A stretch of DNA of 64,000 bases, from assembly GCF_028583425.1 (NCBI RefSeq), contig NC_072790.1:211956897-212020896 (forward strand), given 5' to 3'. Every line of letters starts with the position of its first letter. Positions within the stretch are counted from its first letter, which is position 1. The DNA comes from Eublepharis macularius (Eukaryota; Chordata; Lepidosauria; Squamata; Eublepharidae). Under the pieces are notes generated by a model. The model saw nothing but the letters and a program-made list of their open reading frames with translations. It had not been told where the DNA came from and made no database searches. The translations under genes and the position numbers were made by a program. Below are positions 23,531-35,944 of this stretch, piece after piece.

Positions 23531-24865
23531 CAAGTCATTATGGGTCTCCACTTGTATAATACTAAATACAGGAGTCTCATATATGAAGTCAGCTGTTCAA
23601 GTCTTAAGTGAGAGGCGGTAGCCTGTTTTCAAATAAAAACACAGCATGTGCACCAGGGGAGAAAAACCTTACCTCATGACTTACCCCATAACTTTCTAGT
23701 CCCAGAAACATTCCGCTCCAGGAGGGCAGTACAAGGTGGTCAGGGTTGAGCCCCTCTCCTTGCCTACATGTACCAGTTTTGTTTTAAAATAAACCCTGTT
23801 TTTCACTCCAAACTTTATACATTAATGAGAGGTTGCCTGCATTTCTTCTCTATTGGGACTAGCAGAAATGAGGGAGCAGGAATGTTCTCAATGGGGAGTT
23901 AGATTATCTAGTGAATCACTCTTTTCCCTAGCTATCCCTCCCGTTTTTCTTTTCTAACTTTGTGCAATTATGAAACATGAACAACAAAGTACCAGAATAC
24001 TGTTAATTTATGGAGATTATTTTTAAAATTCAGAGTGCAAAACTGTGATTAGATTACAGATTTGAAAAAAGGGGAAGATTCAGTTCAGATTTCAATTAGT
24101 TCCCTTCTGAATGCACAACCCTGTCACATAATGTTAACAGGGAGCTTGGGGCTTGCATGGTGCCCTCAAGGTCTGAGTTTGGGAATTATCTTACTGTGTT
24201 CCTGAGGAACAATGGGTGCTTAGGCCTCTGGGACCATTTCACACACAAATGGACCAGCTCTCATTGCATATGCCCGTGCACCAACTCCATTCATCATGTA
24301 ATGCCCTTCTTTCTGTTCCTTCCCATAGGATGGTTAGGATGGTGGGTGACAGACCATTTTGGAGCTTTTATCAGTAATTGCTCCAAGACTCTGGAATAAT
24401 CTGCCAGTAAATGTTTTACTGCACCTTCCCTTATTATCTTCTGCTAGATAGGTAAATTGGTTTTGTTCAGAAGGGCTTTTAATTTAGTTTATTAATTTCA
24501 TCTGATTTCTGCTGCTTTGATAAAATTCTAGTCCTAATCTGATTTGGATATTGTCTGACATGTACACAGGATTTTAGTATGTGATTTTGAGACGTGTTTT
24601 ACATGCATTACTTTATGCAAACTGTCTTGATCCCACATTTTGTGAGGAAAGGCAATATAGATGAATGTCTAAGTAACAGATAATAAATATTAGCCACAGT
24701 GTGTGGAAAAAAATACAGTGTGGGTGCCTATCTGCTTTTTTCTCACTCGGGCTAATAGAAGTTCAGAGGACATTAATTTTTTGGGTGAAACAGAGCAGGG
24801 AGAAAGAGTTATCCTGTTGACCTTAGCACTAGAGCCCTGGACCAAACCAAAGCCCCTTCAACCGC
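23531..24865. other. No recognisable gene; possible old LINE scraps
   Basis: 24340-24530 (ctccaagactctggaataat and following) resembles the decayed C-terminus and 3' UTR of an L2/L3-type LINE, too eroded to assign. The rest is unique. Confidence 0.35.
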
Positions 24866-24965
24866 TTGATTTATTTATTTACGTCATTTATAGTCCGCCT
24901 TTCTGAGACTCAACGCAGATTACTCAGTGTGAGATTAGTTCAGTCAGTATCATAGACATGTAAAA
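24866..24965 (-). repeat. LINE/SINE 3' end with (TTTA)n
   Basis: atttatttatttacgtcatt followed by tatagtccgcctttctgaga: reverse of a 3' terminus also seen at 7745 and 63297. Confidence 0.6.
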
Positions 24966-25689
24966 ATGTATCTGAAAGGGCCAATCTCCACACAGTGTGC
25001 AGTTGAGGTGGAGAGTACCAAGCAAAATCTCCTAACTCAAGTTTGTTTGCAAAGATCTGAACATATATTACCCAATCCTAATTTTCTTTCAACATTCTCT
25101 GTCTGGGGAAAATATTATAAAGTAATTGAATTTAGCTAGCTGACAGTTTGCAATTGCCTCAGCCTTAATTAATAGGTTTTAATGTATTTTTTAAAAAAAG
25201 AAAAACAAATCATAGTAAAAAAATTGAAGCAAAATGGGGGAAAAAACTTAAAGTCCATTTTTAGTCCTTAAATATTCCTGCAGTTTTAATTTGCGTGGAA
25301 TTTACTTTCTGTTCTACAATCATTGAGTCTATATGTGTTTTATACATAGGGAAACAAATCTTTACCCAGTTTCTGGTCCTTTTCCCTGACAAAGCCTCAA
25401 AACTCATAAAATCCATCCTTTGACTTGAAGATGCAAAGCATATTGTGGGCCTTGTCAGAAAAAAGAGACTGAGCAAAAGTTCAACATCTCTCACTGGTGA
25501 AAAGTGCTTCAAAATCTGAGAGGATGAGCTAGTGGCACATGACAACAGTTCCTTGATGGAGGCAGGAGCCTGGTGGGAGGTGAATGCCGCTTCTTAGTTA
25601 TGATGACTCATAAATGCTCTCTGCAGGTAATGTGAAAAGCTAATCAACAACTTCATCCTCAGCAAAAGAGCATTCTGCTCTGTCAAGGA

Positions 25690-26520
25690 AGTAGAATATC
25701 ACATACAAAGCTCTTCACGGCCTTGGCCCGCTTCCCTCCTTATGTTCCTCCACAGAAGCTTCGCTCATCTGAACAGGGTCTCCTGCAGGTGCCACCCTGC
25801 ACATGGGTGAAATCAACAGCAAGGGCTTTCTGTCTGCTGGCCCCTACCCTGTGCCTGAGGAGGTCAGGAGAGCCCCCACTCTTCTAGCTTTCTGCAAACA
25901 ATGCAAAACTGAATTATTCAAAAAGGCTTTTGTATTATAGAGAGGGGCTCTCAGATGCTTCGCTAATGAGTTAAGGAGGACCATAGACTTCTTCACTATT
26001 TTGCCTTATGTACTACCTGTTGTCTTAAATATGTGCTCCTATGAGAGCCAGTTTGGTGTAGTGGTTAAGAGTGCGGGACTCTAATCTGGAGAGCCGGGTT
26101 TGATTCCCCACTCCTCCACTTGAAGCACGCTGGGTGACCTTGGGCTAGCCACAGTTCTCTGGAGCTCTCTCAGCCCCACCCACCTCACAGGGTGTTTTGT
26201 TGTGGGGATAATAATAACATACTTGTAAACCACTCTGAGTGGGCATTAAGTTGTCCTGAAGGGCGGTATATAAATCGAATGTTGTTATTATTATTATTAC
26301 TTGTGCTTCTAATGTCAGCCCTAGAATTGCTCATGTTGTATTTCAGCATTTCTTCAACTCTGTATTGGATTCTTATTAATGCTATGTCTTTGTAAAATTG
26401 TGTTTATTTACCTTATGGCATTGTTTATGGAAATGTCCTTGAAATTGACTGTACTAATCTCACACTGTGTGATCCGCCTTTAGTTTCAAAGAGAAAGGCA
26501 GACTATAAACGACATAAATA
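25690..26520 (+). mobile_element. L2/CR1-like LINE 3' end, split by a Sauria SINE
   Basis: 25690-25965 reads tacaaagctcttcacggcct, then cttcgctcatctgaacaggg, then ctttctgcaaacaatgcaaa. This matches the C-terminal coding end of the LINE also at 52195. The 3' UTR resumes at 26301 and ends gagaaaggcagactataaac at about 26510. The SINE at 26044-26300 splits it. Multiple stops show it is decayed. Confidence 0.65.
26044..26300 (+). repeat. Sauria-type tRNA-derived SINE, full length
   Basis: Head gagccagtttggtgtagtgg (A box tggtgtagtggttaaga) and a B box in ccgggtttgattccccactc. The body includes tgggtgaccttgggctagcc. The tail is gggcggtatataaatcgaat with (GTT)(ATT)n. Imperfect direct repeats of tgtgctcct/tgtgcttct type flank it (near 26034 and 26302), consistent with target-primed insertion in the LINE. 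Sauria SINEs are squamate-specific in published surveys. Confidence 0.9.
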
Positions 26521-26954
26521 CCATTCTAATTTCATGACTGAAATTACCTTGTTTTTCTTTACAGATTACTTCTGACCCATTCAGCTGGTTCACCCATATA
26601 GTAAGTGGAGTGGGGGAGGGAGAGGAATATGCCATTTGAGGTGGGGGAGGGAGAGAAAATGGAGTGGATCGCACATTGTGGACCTGTTCTGGCATCATCG
26701 TCATAGTGTGGGAACTATTGTGGGGCAGCTCTTTCCCATGCTGCAAAAGTAGAGTAAAACCCTCCCGTGCCAAATGGGAAGAGTCCAAGGTGCATCTCCT
26801 TCCTGTGGCAGCATTGGAAAAGACTTTTTGGCTCAGATGCATGCGGAAGGTCACAGATTCAGTCCTCAGCATCTCGTTTAAAGCATCAGGGTGATATGAA
26901 AGATCATTCTGTCAGAAATAGTATACCTACTGTATATAAATGGTACATGTTAGG
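26521..26954. other. No recognisable gene or repeat
   Basis: Purine-rich patches (26605-26660) and small ORFs with no family resemblance. Confidence 0.4.
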
Positions 26955-27170
26955 TGCCCTGACCTGGGCCCAAATGAGCCTGATTTTGTCAGATCTCAGA
27001 AGCTAAGCAAAGTCGGCCTTGGTTAGCAATTGGATGGGAAATCTCCAACAAAGACCAGGGTTGCAGAAGCAGGGAATGGCATACTGCCTCTGTTAGTCCC
27101 CTGCCATGAAAACCCCACCAGGGATCACCATAAGTCAACTCTGACTTGAGGGCACTCTCCATCACCACCA
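26955..27170 (+). repeat. 5S rRNA-derived SINE
   Basis: Plus orientation. 5S-like promoter parts are visible: tcagatctcagaagctaagc, then ggttagcaattggatgggaa (box C-like). The body ends in caccataagtcaactctgac and gggcactctccatcaccac. Confidence 0.88.
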
Positions 27171-28275
27171 CGTTAGACTGCACAGGAAAGGGGAGGGGGA
27201 TGACAGGCAATCTAAGAGAGAAGCCACCTGTAGGCTTCAACAAGGGGAGAAGAGATGCCAGCTAACCCAAAACAGGGATTAAATGAAGATTGGGATCTCC
27301 CCAACATTCTGATAAGGGAATTGCAACACAAGGAGCATAAATAAGTGAATATTCTGGCAAAAGATAGAAAGCAAGCAAGCAAGCAGGAGAATGCGCACAA
27401 ATGTAGACAGGGGAGAAAGAAACCTTCTGGCTCCCCTTTCAAAGGCAGCTCACCAATAACAGGCCAGGAGCGCCTATGGGCACTTGAAGGTTAAATCTGG
27501 AATCAATATCCCAACACCAAAAAACGTGTACAGAGAGTGCAACAATAAGGACTTGTAAGGAATTCCCCATGGGAATTATTTAATTCTTAAGTAAAAACAT
27601 TAGTCTATTTGAACAGTCTAGCTTCACCTACTAAGATACTTGATGTGGCTCCCAGAATGATTTGCTTTGAATTTTTCATTATGTATCTGCACTTTGTACA
27701 GCGATAGAATTGTTCATTGATCAACAGTGGATGGTATGTTGCAGCAGATGGTCTTTGACCGTTTTCTTTGGAATCAAACCAAAAATATAATTTGCTGTTG
27801 CCTAATAAGCCATAGAACTGGTTCATGTATCATAAATCACATCTTGACAATTTTTTTCTGAGAAATACCATGGTGTAACGGTTAGACCTAGACTAGTGAG
27901 AACCAGCTTCATCTCCTCGTGGAGCCATGGAGCTCACTAGCAGTGTTTGTTTATGTTTATTTCAATGGGCTTAGACTGGAGTAACTTTGCCTCGCCTTGC
28001 ACTGCTAGCAACTTTGGACCAGTTGCTAGCTGCCAAGCTGACTTACCTCACAAGACAAGAAAAACAAGGGGAGGGAATTCTGTGCATGATGGCTGAACTC
28101 CTTGTAGGAAAGACAGGATATGTGTGAATACTGGACTCACTTGAGCTCTGTAACATAGGAGGTCCCCATTCATTTCAGCAGACTTGCCTGGTGTGGCCTC
28201 TGCTCTTGTTTCAAAGGTTTCTAGAGCATATGCCACGAGAGGGACTTAAGTATACCTTACCCATTTATGTGTGTA
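27171..28275. other. No recognisable gene; partial repeat near 27955
   Basis: 27955-28000 (caatgggcttagactggagt and following) resembles half of the palindromic repeat at 56482. The rest is unassigned. Confidence 0.4.
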
Positions 28276-28640
28276 CCTGCCATCATGTTGCTTCCAACTC
28301 ATGACCACCTTATGAACAGCCTCCAAAACGTCCTATCATTAATAGCCTTGTTCAAGTCTTGCAAACTGAAGGCTGTGGCTTCCTTTATTGAGTCAAGCCA
28401 TCTTGCTTTCGGATCTTCCTCTTTTCCTACTGCCTTCCAACGTTCTTAGCACTATTGTCTTTTCTACTGAGTCTCATCTACTCATAACGTGACCACAGTA
28501 CGACAGCCTCAGTTTCATCATAGCTTCTGCGGAGAATTCAGGCTTGATTTGATCTAGAACCCGCTTATTTGTCTTTTTGGCCATCCATAGCATCCATAAA
28601 ACTTTCCTCCAGCACCACATTTCAAATTAATCAGCTTTCT
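28276..28640 (-). mobile_element. RTE-clade (BovB-like) LINE, C-terminal end of ORF
   Basis: On the minus strand the sequence encodes, with interruptions, TNKRVLDQIKPEFSAEAMMK and then LRLSYCGHVMSR followed by DSVEKTI. This is the conserved region downstream of reverse transcriptase in RTE-type LINEs. At least one in-frame stop is present, so it is a fossil. The exact family (BovB or a relative) is uncertain. Confidence 0.72.
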
Positions 28641-29205
28641 TCCTGTCAGCTTTTTTCATTGTCACCCATTTATACTATATCAAAATTAGGGTTTAAAATG
28701 ACAAAAGAACTTTTTTATATTGCACAAGAATACACACTCTAGTATTAGAATTCCAGTAAGTTTGAATTTATTGACATATGACATATGTAAACATATTATG
28801 GAGTAACAAATGTCCAACTCACCATAAAACAAAGTATATTTAAACATAAAAATTAAAATCTAGAATTTCAGATCACTGAACTCTTATCACAGCTTTAAAT
28901 GATATGTAATTTTAAAAAATGTGCTCATTCCGGTCAAAACAGATGGAACCAGGTTTTCCCTGCTTTTTGATCATTCCAACTTTTTGCTCCATAAGGGAAA
29001 GCAAGTTTCTATATGTTTCTCCACAAGAGAGAAAACACCTGAGCGATAATTTTCACAAAACGACAGAATCAAGTTCCCTATTGTGGGACTTCCCCTTCAA
29101 GGAAGGAAGTAATGGAAAGAAAACTATAATCTGCCCCTCACGAGTCATGTATCATTCCAGACAGGACATATCACTAAATACAAAAATGGATTCCTGACAC
29201 GCTCG
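28641..29205. other. AT-rich stretch upstream of the CpG island
   Basis: No recognised repeat. It could hold upstream regulatory sequence of the gene starting in the CpG island, but no specific site can be supported. Confidence 0.35.
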
Positions 29206-29551
29206 GTTTTTTTTTTTTTAAAAAAAGATCATGGTGACAATCCTCCCCCACAGTCTCAAGTGGCCTAACCTAGACCATCTCCGTGCTACCATGTCCGTGG
29301 GCACTCGCCCCATGAGCGTGCAGGACTGCACTGTCTGCTCCCTTCTTGCTCTTGTGTGGCTCGCTGACCAGAGCCCTGGGTAGGCCCAGTCTGTCGGCTG
29401 ACAAGTCTTCGGGGCGCTTCTCCAGCCCGATGCAGAGAGCGGGGTGGGGGGAGGCGGGATCAGCCCCGGGCCAGAGCCCTCCCCCCCTCCCCCCCGGCCT
29501 TTGCTGGCTTCTCTGCCCGCGCGCCTCTCTAGTGCGACGCTCTCGCCGCTA

Positions 29552-29569
29552 CGCGCGCGCGCGCGCGCG
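29552..29569. repeat. (CG)9 run in the CpG island
   Basis: Uninterrupted alternating CG. Such tracts can adopt Z-DNA and are unusual in methylated vertebrate DNA, so they imply an unmethylated island. Confidence 0.9.
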
Positions 29570-29809
29570 ACCGTATGTGCGAGCGTTCTATCTCCGCCCT
29601 CTTTTTTGCTCCCTGTCTGAATCAGTGCAGCTGTTGCTGTGCGGGCGGGCATTGGAAGGGGCAGGCCGGCTGGCTGCGGATTCCTGGAGTCCACTCCCTT
29701 TCTCCGCTGCCCTCCTCGGCGCCGCTTTCCCTCTCTTCCTCTCGCTTCTTCCTCCCCTTCCCTCTTCTCCGCCCGATCCAGCCGCCGGGGCTGCCGCTTG
29801 CTCTTGCTG

Positions 29810-29880
29810 CATCATCATCATCACCCACCCACCCACCTACCTACCCGTTCACCCACCCACCCCTCCTCCTCCTCCACGCC
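29810..29880. repeat. CAT / CCCA / CTC tandem tract, G-quadruplex potential on minus strand
   Basis: catcatcatcatcacccacc, then blocks of ACCC/ACCT, then ctcctcctcctcc. The minus strand carries at least four GGG runs separated by 1-4 nt, which fits the G-quadruplex pattern. Confidence 0.8.
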
Positions 29881-29966
29881 GCCGTCACTGCTGAGAAAGG
29901 GAGCGCACCGCATTGCCTACAAGGGCGAAGGAGATCGGATCCCCCCTCCCCAAATCCCTGCGAGGA

Positions 29967-29975
29967 GAGGTAGGA
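29967..29975 (+). other. Candidate splice donor of first exon
   Basis: GAG|GTAGGAG: a G-T at 29970-29971 with matching flanks, at the downstream edge of the pyrimidine-rich part of the island. It is a short motif and could occur by chance. Confidence 0.25.
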
Positions 29976-30860
29976 GCTTCCACCACCCCCTTCGCGTATT
30001 GCAAAAAGTCTGCCAAGAGCAAGAAGGAAGGGGAAAGAGAGTCTTTATGCCGAGCGCGGTGCCTGGCTTTGCTCCGGGGGGGGGGGGGGCGGGATAGAGC
30101 GCAGAAGACGGGGAGGGCCGGGGTGGCGCGGTTGGTGATGCGGTTATTGATGGAGTTGCGCGGGGAAGGCGGCGGCGGGAGGGTGCATGGATAACGATCC
30201 TGGTACTGCGACGAGGAGAAGGGGATCCGGAGGTCCTTTCTCTGTCGGGTGTCACCGAGACTGTCCAGCAGGTGAAAGGCTTCCACCATCACGTTGCAGA
30301 GAGAGGAGGCTTAAGCCGGGCTCTTCCCCCCCCCCCGCCCTGGATCACTGAAACTGCAGGCTTGTTTTGTTCGGAAGATGCTGATCCCAGTCCCGGGAGA
30401 ATTGGAGGAGAGCGGCGGGAGGGAGCGGGGGTGGGGGCGGCGGCGGCGGCAGCATATGGCCCCAGGCAGGCAGGCAGGCAAATCCACCCCCAGGCACACG
30501 ACCCGGGAGGCTGGAATGAGGGTCTGCTTCCCATCAGTGGCCACGGGTTGCAAAACAGGCGTGGCCGGTGGTGCTCCGGTATCTCAGCCCCCTCCCCTCC
30601 CCGGTTCTCGCCGCTGCCCTCCATCGCTTTCTGCCGAAGGGCTTGGAGGAGGCTGCTCGGTCTTCTTGCTCTCCCCCTCCCCATAAGACTTCAACAGGTT
30701 TGTGCCAGCGGGAAAGGAAGGCGAAGGGAGGGGGGTGTTCGGGCGGGCGGGTTTATTCTTCCTGCGGATCCCGTTTATTGACGGAATGACTGGTCCCATC
30801 TCCCTTCGCGCTTGCCACTCCGCTGTGATGTGTAGGTCTGTATTTGCTGGGGGGTACCTT

Positions 30861-33800
30861 GTCCCTCCCTGTATCTTCTTCTCTTGGGAAGCGATTTCTT
30901 TCTAAAAGCATAGGGGGCCTGCCTGCCTTTGAGGGGGACGAGAGGAAGGCTGTGGACGAGGAAATCAGACCTGTCTAAAAGATTTCATCCTTTTTAAAAA
31001 TATGATTTTCCTCGCTCCCATTTCCCCCCTCTAGCCCTCTGCTTGGGGGGAAATGATGCAGCACAATGCAGTAGCCCTTTGACAACCTTCCCCTTCTGCT
31101 TTCCTGGATACATTTTGCAGGAATCCCACAGTCACTCTGTGCATGGCCACAGCCCCACCCTGCAGGAAATCAGGTCCAGTTTTTCTTCCCCCCTTTCCCT
31201 TATCTCCTCTCCTTTATTGCTGGAAAACCTCATCTGTGTGCCCCCACCCCTGTCCTGGCAGTCAGCCTCATGCAGGTGTCTTTGTAGAGACTCTTGACAT
31301 TTTTGCTTATTTCCCCCCCATCTTTACTCATGATCTCTGTAATGGGGGGGAGAATGTGATTGCAGTTCTGCAGCTCTAATGCGGTCAGATGGAGTCCAGC
31401 CTGCAGCTGTGAAACATTAATCTGATACTACAAAAGTGGCAGCATTAGGGAGGGGTTGCTTTAGCCGGAATGTTGCTGTAAAGAAGAGAAGAGAGGAGGT
31501 TGTGCATTACACTTGTCAGGGAACATCATTCCTGCCCATTGACCAGTAAATTAAAACTGGTGGTTGTGGTGTGAAAGAGTATTCCCACTGCTGAAAGGAC
31601 AGCACAGCTGGCTAATTTACCTCTCCTTTATTTTACCGTTTACCCAAAAGGAAACTGCTGTTTCACCATCCTTCCTTCATAATGAAGACTTCAGACTCTG
31701 GATGACTTTAAGGCAGCAAACAAACAAACAGAAATAGAGAGGCATTGTGTGCAATTGATTGTGTTACACAATGCACTTACTTCTTGAAATAGATTGAACT
31801 CAAAGCTGTTTCTAAAAGAAATGTACAGTTGATAAGACAATTGGGCCATCCTCTCTTTGACAGCTATGCATTGTAATTGGTCCTATTAAGAGGAGAACAT
31901 TTTTTAAAAAGCAGCTCACATTTCTGCATTTTAAATGAATTTCCCTGCTTTCCAAGTACCTTGATTTGTTCATTATTGGACACTTCTTTTTCTTACTGCT
32001 TTTGTTGACTTTTTTAGGGACTTGAAAAAATCCTACATCAGTACAATGAACACCAAATTAATTGATATAACAAAGGGCATTGGTTTTCATACATTAGATT
32101 CATTAAACTCCTACAGGTTTTCTGTTTCTGTAAAAATGGCGTAGTTGTGAAATACACAGACCTGTCAAATCTATTTTCACTAACTGCTGAATCTGGTTCT
32201 GGCTTTAAAGAAACCTTTTCCATACCTTGCATAAAAACTGGAGGTGTTTTGGCAGTTGTTCTTCAGATAGGCCTTGTCTGGTGCATTGGATTGGCATGTA
32301 CATCCTCCAGTCTTATAGATGTGAAAAGAATTTGCACTTTTATATTTACAATACAATAAATGAGATAGAGATCCTGTTTCTGTCTAGATTGTCTACTCAA
32401 GCATCTGCAATTTTATTGTAAGATTGTTCAGCATTATAAATATTGAATGAATAGACAAGATGTTCCGGGAAATGGAAAAACAGAGAAACCTCTCGTGGTT
32501 TTATATCCGGTAATTTGAAACATTTGGGCATAGCATAGATGACATTTTAAAAGGGATTAGAGAAATTAATGGCTATCAATGGCTATTTATCACGATTGGT
32601 AGAAATAAAAGTCCCATGGTCAGTGGCAGTATATCAGATATTAGTAAACAACAGTCATTTATGTGTGTGACTGATTTTCATAGTGTCCTGCTTGGGGCCT
32701 TTGATTGGCCATTGTGCTAGATAGACTTCTTATCTGACTCAGAAAGCTCGGTTTTGCTCTGAAGTGCTGTTGTCATGGTTTCTCTATAGGAAATTGATTA
32801 CTGTCAAACATTGTTTTTCAACCCAAGGTATTTCGGTTGGATCCAACCTGCTTTTCAGTTTGTAAAAGAGGAAGGAGCGTGTCTCCTTTGACCAACAAGA
32901 AGAGTATGCTGAGGATCATGGGATCTGCATGGGCAAAACCCATGTGGGGCAAAGGCTGAAGCAAGGAGGGGAACTAGATGAGAATGAGTGAAAAAAGCTG
33001 GCTGGATCCAACCCTTTGTCTCTCTGAAATGTATACTTTCAGTGAATTATATATTCATGGGAGCAGAGAACCAAATGATGGCTACATACATTTAAAGATG
33101 GCCTCTAGACCTTAGATTGTTTATAATTTTATTTTAAGAAATGGCATCAGAAAGGAAGTTTCACTGGGGACATCAGCATTTTGATGTAGAAACCAGGTGC
33201 AAATTCCCAGCCGAGAACATTTGTATGTACCATGAAACCTCTAGAGTGAAACAAACCTATGACGACAGCAGCAGTTACGAGAAGCAAGCAGACAACGGAT
33301 CATTACATTTATTTTTAAAATGGCCCAGTTTGTACACACAGCAAACAGCGCAGCTCTTCCTGGACTGTACCACTTTAGGATGAAAGTGGAAGGTTGGCAA
33401 ATTTGAATGCTGCTCATGGGAGGGAGGGAAAAGCCGTGTGCATAGAAAAATTACATGCCAGGGGAAAGAGCCTCAGTATTTCACCCAAAGTACTAATTTT
33501 CTAAATACAAGAATTTGTTTCATCGAAATATGTAACCTGTTGTCTGAAGTGGTATATTCCAGGAAAAAAGGTTCTGACCCATACCTAAATAAACACTGAC
33601 GTGAAACAGTCCAGGCAAGTAGGTGTTTTATTTGCTTAGGTTGTAGAGGTGACCAACATGACTAGAGCACAGCTGCATTGAGACGTCACAGTGGTTTAAA
33701 AACCATGGTTGCATCAAACCTTGGTTAGTTGCTTTGTCAGGATGCAGATGGTCCTCCAAACCAGGAGTTGTTGGTTGGTACTAAACAGATTTCAAATAAG

Positions 33801-35053
33801 GTTTTGTAGCTGGTTTGTTTGCCATAGATAACTGAATTCACAAACCAAGTTTCATCCCTTGTAACCACTTGGTCACAGAGATAGTAGTATAGGAAGAATT
33901 CCTCTCTGCTAGGAAGTGGGAAAGGTTCAAGAAGCAGCCAAACCGGGATATTTCTCGGAGACTAAACGTAGTTTGTTGTACCTCATTTTGTATTTTGACA
34001 TCCAAATGTAGCATGTAACTTGGTGAACATATGAACTAGCTGTTCTTGTGAGGAAGTTGGAAACAATACCTTAAGTATTCTACTTGAATATAGATTGTGC
34101 ATGCCATATTATATTGATAGACCACATTTTATATTTTGTAATGTGAAATCTTGGACATTAGAACTGTAATGATTCACATTCTATGAAATAATTTGTTAAA
34201 CAGTATGCACTTTAAAGGCACACATTTGTGCATGGAATGGTATTAATATCTGGCATTTATATAGTGCTTTGGACATACTGTTATCTCAGTAATTTATACA
34301 GCTGCCCTGTATGGCAGGCTGCTGTTAGTGCAAATGGAAGGGCTGAGTCTGAAAGTAAATATCTGGCCCAGTCTGCCTGATTAAGTTCATGGTTGATTTT
34401 GTTTGAACTTCCAATGCTAGAATAGTCTTGGTTTTACAATCATTACTAGAACTGGCTTAATTTTGTAGTTGTTGACTGCCAGATTGTAGTACTAGTAAGT
34501 TATTAACAGTTTCTGCTCTCGTGTACATTGAGAGCTGTTAATGTGGATTGTTCTCTTCTCCATGATTTTTATGAAACGCCTCTTTAAGGTGGTTGTCTGA
34601 AATGGCTTCCAAGTTTAAGACAAAGTTAGGAATAAGTTGTACGTTTAGGACAAAGAGTTTCTGGAGTTAACTGGCTGCAGCAATTCATGTCTGTAAATAT
34701 TTTACTGAGATGCACATCTTTTTACTATGATTTCCTCAACCAGAAGAATTTCAAGATGAGATTTTTTAATGGGAACCATAAGAAATAGTGACTTTCCCCT
34801 GCTGATATGTTTGGAAATGGTCCAGTAAGATTATGGGAAAATCCTGCAGAAGCCCCATGAGTGAATATGCGTGGTTGATACCCTTCTCTTCCTCTCATAC
34901 TTGCTGGGGAGAGGACTTCTGAATTTGAAACTCATACATTTATATTAAAGTGTAAATCCAATTATTACTAAAAGCATTTTAAAAAAAAGAATGAGTTGTA
35001 ATTTAAAGGTTTGGAACCCATATATTCATTTTAAAGATTTACTAATTTTCAAA
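30861..35053. other. Repeat-poor stretch, probable first-intron sequence
   Basis: About 4.2 kb with no SINE, LINE or transposon that I recognise, in contrast to the rest of the window. No coding exon could be identified. Low repeat density next to a CpG island often marks regulatory constraint, but this is inference. Confidence 0.4.
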
Positions 35054-35301
35054 GGAGAGCCAATTTGATGTACTGGTTAAAAGCGGCAGGACTTTAATCT
35101 GGAGAACCAGGTTTGATTCCCCACTCCTTGGCTTGAAGTCAGGTGGGTCACCTTGGGCCCGTCACAGCTTCTTGGAGCTCTCTCAGCCCCACCCACCTCA
35201 TAGGTGATTGTTGTGAGGATAATAATAACACACTTTGTAAACTGCTCTGAGTGGGCGTTGTCCTGAACTGTAGTATATAAATCAAATGTTGTTGTTATTA
35301 A
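35054..35301 (+). repeat. Sauria-type tRNA-derived SINE
   Basis: gagagccaatttgatgtact, B-box region ccaggtttgattccccactc, body ctctcagccccacccacctc, tail tagtatataaatcaaatg(TTG)n. Full length but more diverged than the copy at 26044. Confidence 0.88.
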
Positions 35302-35668
35302 AGGGGTCTCGCTAGACCTTTCTTGAAACAAGCCCTTGCAATTTTTGCAGAAACATCTTCTAACAACTAATGTTTGTTGCAGGATTCTGATTGTTTTAAA
35401 TGAATTTGTATGAAATGACAATGTAGGGAAAAATAAGCAGTGCATTAACAAAACAGTGGTACCTAATTTGGAGAAAGTGGACGCGACACTGCTGAATTAA
35501 GCTTGCCCATACATCTATCCTGTTTGTGTTTATTGCTAATAATTTCATAGTCTCAGAACAGCTAACTGCTTCTGAATTTTTGATTCCACCTTCTCATCAT
35601 CATTTCGATTTCACAGAAAAGATGTTCTTAGATCTTTATCATTTCCACTTTACTGATAAAGTGCTAGG

Positions 35669-35848
35669 GGATAGAAGGTGGCATGTTATAGCCTGGTCTC
35701 ATCAGAAAGCTAAGCAGGGTGAGTACTCGGATGGGCAACCATCGAGGAAGACTCTGCAGAAGGAGGCACTGGCAAACCACCTTACTTGCCTGAAAGGCTC
35801 TTTCTAGGGTCACCATAAAGCAGTTACGACTTGATGGCATGCACACAT
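35669..35848 (+). repeat. 5S rRNA-derived SINE
   Basis: 5S-like head tcagaaagctaagcagggtg and gtactcggatgggcaacc. The body contains ggcactggcaaaccacctta and ends caccataaagcagttacgac. Confidence 0.85.
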
Positions 35849-35944
35849 GTGATAAAATGCTGAAGAAATGTTTTATTCAGTGAACCGAACAGTGATTTAA
35901 GTCTAGGTCTGACACTTATGCATGTACTAGCTCTAAGGTAACTA

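Larger units (their letters stand above)
29250..30860 (+). promoter_or_regulatory. CpG island, probable promoter and first exon of an unidentified host gene
   Basis: About 1.6 kb of GC-rich, CpG-dense sequence in an otherwise AT-rich window. It is not bounded by transposon ends, unlike the GC-rich elements at 7826 and 21253. It contains a (CG)9 run at 29552-29569, pyrimidine-rich tracts typical of 5' untranslated exons (29690-29790), CCC-repeat tracts (29820-29875) and GGCGG-type boxes. The plus strand is favoured because a donor-like AG|GTAGGA lies at 29970 and a repeat-poor, intron-like 4 kb follows downstream. The strand and the gene remain unproven. ORFs across it exist in nearly every frame, as expected from GC-rich DNA, and are not credible proteins. 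Confidence 0.75.

Noticed and set aside
26955..27060. 5S rRNA gene
   Set aside because: Only the internal promoter part resembles 5S rRNA. The body is that of a SINE and four other dispersed copies exist.
29346..29894. 182-codon ORF in the CpG island, with other long ORFs on both strands
   Set aside because: Open frames occur in nearly every phase because stop codons are rare in GC-rich DNA. The peptides are low-complexity (Pro, Arg, Ser, His runs) and show no domain.
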